Positions 59,576-64,000 of a DNA stretch of 64,000 nucleotides are shown piece after piece. Each line of letters opens with the position of its first letter. The stretch's first letter is position 1. The stretch comes from Polyangiaceae bacterium (GTDB lineage Bacteria; Myxococcota_A; Polyangia; Polyangiales; Polyangiaceae), in assembly GCA_009780955.1 (NCBI GenBank), contig WQZB01000004.1:52546-116545 (forward strand). Reading direction: 5' to 3'. Both the position numbers and the translations under genes were made by a program. The notes under the pieces were generated by a model. The model was not told where the DNA came from. It saw only the letters and a program-made list of their open reading frames with translations, and did no database searches.

Positions 59576-60964
59576 ATGAAACGTCGGGGCACTTTTTCAA
59601 GTTACGCCTTGGGTGTAACTTTCTTAATTTTCGCATTTGCGGCCGCGTGCCAAGTGGCAACCCCGCCTGACGAGCCGTTGTCCAGCATGCAGGGCACATC
59701 AGCAGCCAACATGAATCAGGGGAACAGCAGTTCCTCGCAAAGCCAGATGGACGGGGGCCAATCAGGCGGTCAGTCAAACGGAGGCCAATCAGACGGAGGC
59801 CAGTCAGGCGGCCAGTCAAACGGAGGCCAATCAGACGGAGGCCAGTCAGGCGGGGGCAATACGGGTCCGCTTCCCGACACCTTGGGCACAACGTCAGCAG
59901 CAGTGCTCGCCAATCAGCTGGGGCTTGAGAATCGCTTCGCCGTTGGGCTCGGCAACGACGACGACAACGGCAACTTGAGTGCAGACAAAGTCCACGCATA
60001 CACTCTTGGGCCGAAACTCGATATCCACTACATGTATTTATCTAACCTAAATTGGATAAGCTGGAGCCCTAATGGGGGGTATGTCACATCGCACGCAAAC
60101 GCGGCAAAGGCGAACGGCGTGGTGCCCATGTTCACGCTTTACCAGGTGGCAGCAAACGGTGAAGACAACGACCTCTCAAGCATCACCGATGCAAGCTTTA
60201 TGACCAAATATTGGAGCGGCGTGCGTACGCTGTTCCAGCGTCTCGGCGAGTTCGGCTCCCCCGCGATCGTCCATCTCGAGCCGGATTTTTGGGGAACCGC
60301 CCAGCAGACGAAAGGCAATGATCCATCGAAGGTTTCGGCTGTTGTCACATCCCTCGTGCCGGAGTGCACCGATTTGCCTGATAACGTATCAGGCATGGCA
60401 CAATGCATGATTCGACTTGGGCGTACGCTTGCGCCGAATACCAAAATTGGTCTCCATGCGTCAACCTTTGGTGCCTACTCGAATTCGAATGGCGCAAGCG
60501 ATCCCGTAGCCATTGCCAAGTACCTTGTTGCCCTTGGCGCCGGCCAGTCTGATTTCATGACGATCGAAACGCTCGATCGTGACGCCGGCTGTTTCGAAGC
60601 GGGCAAAGATCCAAATTGCCAGCGTTCGGGGACTTTTTATTGGGACGAAACCAATGCGAAAAGCCCGAATTTTGCCGAACATCTTGCCTGGGCAAAGGCA
60701 ATCCACGACGGCACCGGGCTGCCCCTTCTCTGGTGGCAAACGCCGCTTGGTGTACCAAGCACGACATCCGGTGGTAGCGCCAGTCATTATCGCGACAACC
60801 GCGTGCACTACATCTTCACGCACCCAGACGAGTTCGTTGCCGCAGGAGGCTTCGGCGTAGTCTTTGGCACTGGCGCAGCAAATCAGACGGACGTAACCAC
60901 GGACGGCGATCAATTCAAAAACGCTGTCACAGCCTATCTCACCTCGCCCGTCTCGCTACCGTAG
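59576..60964 (+). CDS. Secreted lipoprotein with TIM-barrel glycosidase-like domain
   Basis: A 462-residue protein. Signal peptide GVTFLIFAFAAACQVA, then a Gly/Gln/Ser repeat linker (about residues 55-100). The remaining 350 residues look like a TIM-barrel glycoside hydrolase: NRFAVGLGNDDDNGNLSADK, ANGVVPMFTLYQVAANGEDN, PAIVHLEPDFWGTAQQTKGN, TKIGLHASTFGAYSNSNGAS, LPLLWWQTPLGVPSTTSGGS and VHYIFTHPDEFVAAGGFGVV. HLEPD supplies plausible catalytic acids. The exact GH family is not known to me. ATG at 59576 gives the signal peptide. Confidence 0.78.
   Translation: MKRRGTFSSYALGVTFLIFAFAAACQVATPPDEPLSSMQGTSAANMNQGNSSSSQSQMDGGQSGGQSNGGQSDGGQSGGQSNGGQSDGGQSGGGNTGPLPDTLGTTSAAVLANQLGLENRFAVGLGNDDDNGNLSADKVHAYTLGPKLDIHYMYLSNLNWISWSPNGGYVTSHANAAKANGVVPMFTLYQVAANGEDNDLSSITDASFMTKYWSGVRTLFQRLGEFGSPAIVHLEPDFWGTAQQTKGNDPSKVSAVVTSLVPECTDLPDNVSGMAQCMIRLGRTLAPNTKIGLHASTFGAYSNSNGASDPVAIAKYLVALGAGQSDFMTIETLDRDAGCFEAGKDPNCQRSGTFYWDETNAKSPNFAEHLAWAKAIHDGTGLPLLWWQTPLGVPSTTSGGSASHYRDNRVHYIFTHPDEFVAAGGFGVVFGTGAANQTDVTTDGDQFKNAVTAYLTSPVSLP
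59765..59848 (+). repeat. Two 42-bp tandem repeats in the Gly/Gln/Ser linker
   Basis: Units 59765-59806 and 59807-59848 differ by about one base and encode GGQSNGGQSDGGQS. Shorter copies flank them. They give a flexible spacer between the lipid anchor and the catalytic domain. Confidence 0.85.
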
Positions 60965-60971
60965 GACCGAA

Positions 60972-61109
60972 AAGGGCCCCCACAAGGGGTGCCCCTACGA
61001 ACATGCGTTTTGATACGTTTTGTTTGGCGGTTGCGTGTAGGGGCGTATGGCCATAAGCCCCTACGAATATGCGTTGTTGGTTGTAGGAGCACCCCTTGTG
61101 GGGGCCCCT
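60972..61109. repeat. GTAGGGGC-family array with a long inverted pair
   Basis: A 27-base sequence at 60972-60998 (core GGGCCCCCACAAGGGGTG) recurs inverted at 61083-61109 with about two mismatches. Between them lies a GTAGGGGCGTATGGCCATAAGCCCCTAC-type hairpin (61037-61064) and the linkers GAACATGCGTTTT and GAATATGCGTTGT. It separates convergent genes; the tolC-like stop codon lies in the right repeat. Confidence 0.8.
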
Positions 61110-62790
61110 AACGAACGTCGCGCCCTAGCGCATGATCTAGGCGCACACGTGCCACGCGTGCATCGACACGGGCGTTGAGGTGATCGAGACGAGTCTGCGC
61201 GAGGGCCTGTTCGGCATCGATGACTGTCGTGCCGGTGCCGCGGCCGTTGTTGAATAGTTCGCGCGCGACGCGATAGCTTTCGACGGCGCTCGCAAGCTGG
61301 CGCTCGGTTGTCTCGATGGCCGTGTCGGCTTCGACAACGCCTTGGTAGGCTTGAACGATCTCGATCTCGATGCCGTCGCGCATCGTGCCCTTCTGCGCTT
61401 CAAGCTGGTTGGCGCGCGCTTCGGCGTCGGCCGCTTGTGGGCTTGCGATGAGCATGTCGTTCGGCGACCAGGTAACTTGCGCGCCAAGGGACCACGTTGG
61501 AAACCACTCGTTCGACTGCGGAAAGCGACGCGAGTTTGGATTCGCGTACGTCACATCGCCGAAGCCTGAGACCACCGGATATTTACCTGCATTCTGCACG
61601 GAAGCCTGTTTGCGCGCGGCGTCGGCATTCTTGTCGATACTTTTGATTTCAGGGCGCTTCGACATACCCTCGGCAACGAGCTGCTTGATGTTGCCAGTCA
61701 CCGGCGACATGGCACCGTCGATGGTATCGCTCGGCGCAAGCATTTCCTCGTCCTTCGCGTGGATGGCAACGCGAACCTGGCGCTCGGTCTGCACAACGTT
61801 GCTCTTCGCACGTTCGAGAAAAAGCTCGGACGACGCAACGGTTGTCTCGGCGCGGAGCACGTCGGCCTTCGACGCATTGCCAACCGTGAACTGGTTCTGC
61901 GCGTCTTTCAAATGCGCGCGAGCAACAGCCAGTGTTTGCGCCGCGACGACAACGGCGCCGCGAGCGCGCAGCCACGTGTAGTAAGCGATTTTGCCATCGG
62001 CATACGACTTAGCGCGCGCGCCGATGAGATCGAAACGCGCGGCTTCTTCCGAATGCGTCGCGGCGCTGTAGCCCTGGCCAATGCGAAAAAAGTAGTCGCT
62101 GATCGGAACTGCGATCGTTGCCTGAGCAAGCCAGTTGTCGAGCACGAGCGGGAAGGTCAGCGTGTCGAAGCCGAGAGCATACGTGGCGCCTGGATTCGTA
62201 GTGCCACTTGGTTCGTTCGTTGCGACGAACGAACCAGACGCTCCCCCGGTAAGGCTTGGCGGAACGAAGTTGGAGAGGCGCGTGTAACGACCGGTGAAAC
62301 CAATGCGTGGCAGAAAGTTTGTCCACGCTGCTTGCGACCGCGCGGAGGCGCCTGCAATCGCCTGCTCAGAAGCCTTTGCCGCGTAGCTTGTTTGCATGGC
62401 GCGCTGCCCAACCTGATCGGCCGTAATACCTCCCTGCACGGGCGCCATAAGATCGCCAACCTTCGATACGCCGGCCGCGTCGAAGGAGTCAGATCCGGGA
62501 GCGGCAGGCTGGCCATTGGCAGGCACAGCGAGCGTTGGCGACGAGCCAGCGGCGGCGACGGCAGTTGGAGCCGTTGGCGCGGCATTCGGCGGCCTCGGAC
62601 GAGCAGGTACGGCGCCCGGACGAGTGCCGGGATGCTGTTGGGCAAATGCGGACACGGCCACGGAACCGACGGCAAGTGCACTCAACACCGCAAGCCCGCG
62701 CCGGATCGACTGTTGGCCGTTGCCTCCCGTCGTGTGCACGGCCGCGCCCACGCCGGTCGTGGACACGCGAAAGAAACCAAAGCTCCGCAT
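61108..62790 (-). CDS. TolC-family outer-membrane efflux protein
   Basis: About 560 residues. Signal peptide LAVLSALAVGSVAVSAFAQQ is preceded by a long N-region, followed by a Pro/Ala linker. The helical barrel repeats are typical of TolC: AYYTWLRARGAVVVAAQTLA then DAQNQFTVGNASKADVLRAE, and in the second half EIVQAYQGVVEADTAIETTE then RQLASAVESYRVARELFNNG. It forms the outer-membrane channel of a tripartite efflux or type I secretion system, but no inner-membrane pump or adaptor gene is adjacent. ATGs at 62790, 62817 and 62835 are possible. Confidence 0.9.
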   Translation of the reverse strand: MRSFGFFRVSTTGVGAAVHTTGGNGQQSIRRGLAVLSALAVGSVAVSAFAQQHPGTRPGAVPARPRPPNAAPTAPTAVAAAGSSPTLAVPANGQPAAPGSDSFDAAGVSKVGDLMAPVQGGITADQVGQRAMQTSYAAKASEQAIAGASARSQAAWTNFLPRIGFTGRYTRLSNFVPPSLTGGASGSFVATNEPSGTTNPGATYALGFDTLTFPLVLDNWLAQATIAVPISDYFFRIGQGYSAATHSEEAARFDLIGARAKSYADGKIAYYTWLRARGAVVVAAQTLAVARAHLKDAQNQFTVGNASKADVLRAETTVASSELFLERAKSNVVQTERQVRVAIHAKDEEMLAPSDTIDGAMSPVTGNIKQLVAEGMSKRPEIKSIDKNADAARKQASVQNAGKYPVVSGFGDVTYANPNSRRFPQSNEWFPTWSLGAQVTWSPNDMLIASPQAADAEARANQLEAQKGTMRDGIEIEIVQAYQGVVEADTAIETTERQLASAVESYRVARELFNNGRGTGTTVIDAEQALAQTRLDHLNARVDARVARVRLDHALGRDVR

Positions 62791-62936
62791 TTGAATGACA
62801 ATCCTTTCTCTTCTCATATGATGCCGGAAAGTCACGTTTCGTTACGCATCGTCGGTACGAATCGTGCTCGAAACTTCTACTGCGCCTAACGAAAAACCTG
62901 GACGAAAAAGCGCGGTTGGAAGAAGGATTGAGTCAA

Positions 62937-63773
62937 ATGCCTCCGCGGTCATTCACACCCTCGAGCCGCTCGCGAGGCACAGCGTCGCCTGTGGTTCTCG
63001 CGATTGTTGCCTTTGCCTGCTCTGCGTGCGAGCCGCCAGCGGCGCGCAAACCGATCGACATGACACCCATCGGGACCGTGCCAAACGTGGAGCGCCGCGC
63101 CACCGAAGAAGGCGACGCTTCCGTCACCACGCCGAATAGCGGAACGCCGGGGCCGCGGAAGGCGTCGCCATGCGTCGGCGGCGATTTCGTCGCGCTCGAC
63201 GAAACGCTCCGTAACTGTGAGGTGCCGATGCCCGCAAGCACGGAACTTCCGTCGAGCCTGCGCGACAAGCTCGAAGTAACCGTCGCGGCAAGCACTCTGG
63301 CGGTTGTGCAGGGCGGGCGCATGGACCTCACGGTTACATTCCGCAACAAATCGAGCGAGCCTTTGCCTCTCTACTTTTCTGGCAACCGCTTTCCACACTT
63401 CGAAGTAGAGGCACTTGACGCGAAAGGGCACAGGGCCGACGTGCCTGCGGGCAAAACTCCTGCGTGGCCAAAAGGGACGGGCCCATCTGCGTCAGTCCCC
63501 GAGAAGGCATGGCGCGTGACGCTTGCAGGCGGAGCATCAGGCAAGATCAAAATTTCGTGGGATGCCGCCAAGACGAAGTGGGCGCCTGAAAAAGCAAATG
63601 GGTGGGAAAGGCCTGGCTTTCCTCGTGCAATGGCAGGCCCGCTGTCCCCAGGGAAATACACATTGCGGATCGGGGTGCCGCTCGTGCGGGGGGGCTTGGA
63701 TGCGCTGAAGATTGCGATTCGCGTGACCCCCTCGGGGGCTGGTTCGCAAGCTTCGATGGTGCAGTCGCGATAG
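62937..63773 (+). CDS. Hypothetical lipoprotein (278 residues)
   Basis: Signal peptide ASPVVLAIVAFACSA then Cys, a disordered Pro/Thr linker, and a beta-sandwich-like domain (LEVTVAASTLAVVQGGRMDL, TVTFRNKSSEPLPLYFSGNR, LSPGKYTLRIGVPLV) like those of intracellular proteinase inhibitor (BsuPI) or DUF-type Ig folds. Function unknown. ATG at 62937 gives the best signal peptide; 62916 is in frame. Bases 62791-62936 upstream probably hold divergent promoters with the tolC-like gene. Confidence 0.72.
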   Translation: MPPRSFTPSSRSRGTASPVVLAIVAFACSACEPPAARKPIDMTPIGTVPNVERRATEEGDASVTTPNSGTPGPRKASPCVGGDFVALDETLRNCEVPMPASTELPSSLRDKLEVTVAASTLAVVQGGRMDLTVTFRNKSSEPLPLYFSGNRFPHFEVEALDAKGHRADVPAGKTPAWPKGTGPSASVPEKAWRVTLAGGASGKIKISWDAAKTKWAPEKANGWERPGFPRAMAGPLSPGKYTLRIGVPLVRGGLDALKIAIRVTPSGAGSQASMVQSR

Positions 63774-63959
63774 TGGCTCAAACCCGAGGAGGATGTGGGT
63801 AGGACAAAAAAGGGAAACCGCCCAAGGGCATGTTTACCAGCCAGCTGCGCGCATCGATGCGTTTGGTTGGGTGCTTCTGACCATCACGATCCCATCGAGA
63901 CGCGCAGCGTGCATCCATGAGCAAAGTCATCAAAAGTGGTGCGCATACAAAAAGCAAAA
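63774..63959. other. Non-coding stretch, nothing recognised
   Basis: No protein-like frame on either strand and no RNA gene is apparent. It holds short direct matches such as AAAAGGGAAACCGCC and ends in the hairpin at 63960. Confidence 0.5.
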
Positions 63960-63995
63960 CCGCCTGAAAGCTCTTTATGGATGGCTTTCAGGCGG
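63960..63995. terminator. Hairpin, likely transcription terminator
   Basis: A perfect 12-bp stem CCGCCTGAAAGC/GCTTTCAGGCGG with a 12-base loop, preceded on the left by an A-rich stretch (AAAAAGCAAAAC). On the minus strand this gives a GC stem followed by a T-rich tract (GTTTTGCTTTTT), so it best fits a terminator for a gene entering from the right. Confidence 0.75.
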
Positions 63996-64000
63996 AATAA

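Noticed and set aside
59765..59848. Another possible short-repeat array
   Set aside because: In-frame 42-bp linker repeats in a lipoprotein, no spacers.

Overview
The window looks like chromosome from a Myxococcota (Polyangia-like) bacterium. Reasons seen in the sequence: high GC with GC-rich third codon positions; many lipoproteins with Asp/Gly/Ser- or Gln/Gly/Ser-rich tandem-repeat linkers; a very large Ser/Thr kinase fused to an ATPase and a helical-repeat region; ParA-like/J-domain/helix-turn-helix fusions; and DUF2723-like and GT39-like membrane proteins. The taxon is an inference and no marker gene was compared.

Bases 1-34,285 are mostly ordinary chromosome. The order is: two unknown proteins; a NUC1-type nuclease; elbB; aspS; a polytopic membrane protein; a Xre/RES toxin-antitoxin pair; a UvrD/PcrA helicase; grpE; a LeuA-like lyase; a CBS protein; thiD; a Sua5/YciO protein; a prepilin peptidase; gltA; two DEDDh exonucleases; a DsbA-like lipoprotein; a P-loop/J-domain/HTH fusion; a glycosyltransferase; ruvA; a His-less PEP-utilising mobile domain; a GGDEF regulator; an aspartic-protease-like lipoprotein with coaD and punA; cdd; a low-GC orphan pair; and an ABC-like/unknown/proB operon. 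Convergent gene ends are often occupied by hairpin repeats. One family is built on GTAGGGGC...GCCCCTAC. The other is a MITE-like element of about 120 bp with terminal inverted repeats, and one copy of it supplies the start codon of cdd.

Bases 34,353-48,413 are a 14.06-kb integrative element inserted in the 3' end of a tRNA-Ser(CGA) gene, bounded by a perfect 23-bp direct repeat. It has a tyrosine integrase, a ribbon-helix-helix protein, small unknown genes, a zinc-finger/TOPRIM/P-loop primase-helicase, and a cargo arm. The cargo arm holds a 1,189-residue helical-repeat protein with a C-terminal PD-(D/E)XK-like nuclease (candidate anti-phage gene), an NHL-repeat remnant, a Fic protein and a toxin-antitoxin pair. 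No virion or conjugation genes are visible, so it resembles a satellite or mobilisable island. The att core lies inside the 3' part of the integrase gene. In the excised circle the integrase frame would continue for 104 more codons that are now stranded at the other end of the island.

Bases 48,414-64,000 return to chromosome: a repeat-rich lipoprotein, a cluster of stacked hairpins, a large lipoprotein, an enoyl-CoA hydratase with a RimK-like ligase, an acidic protein, a YfcG-like GST, rlmE, a 1,334-residue kinase/cyclase-like/ATPase protein, a secreted glycosidase-like lipoprotein, a TolC-like protein and a final lipoprotein.
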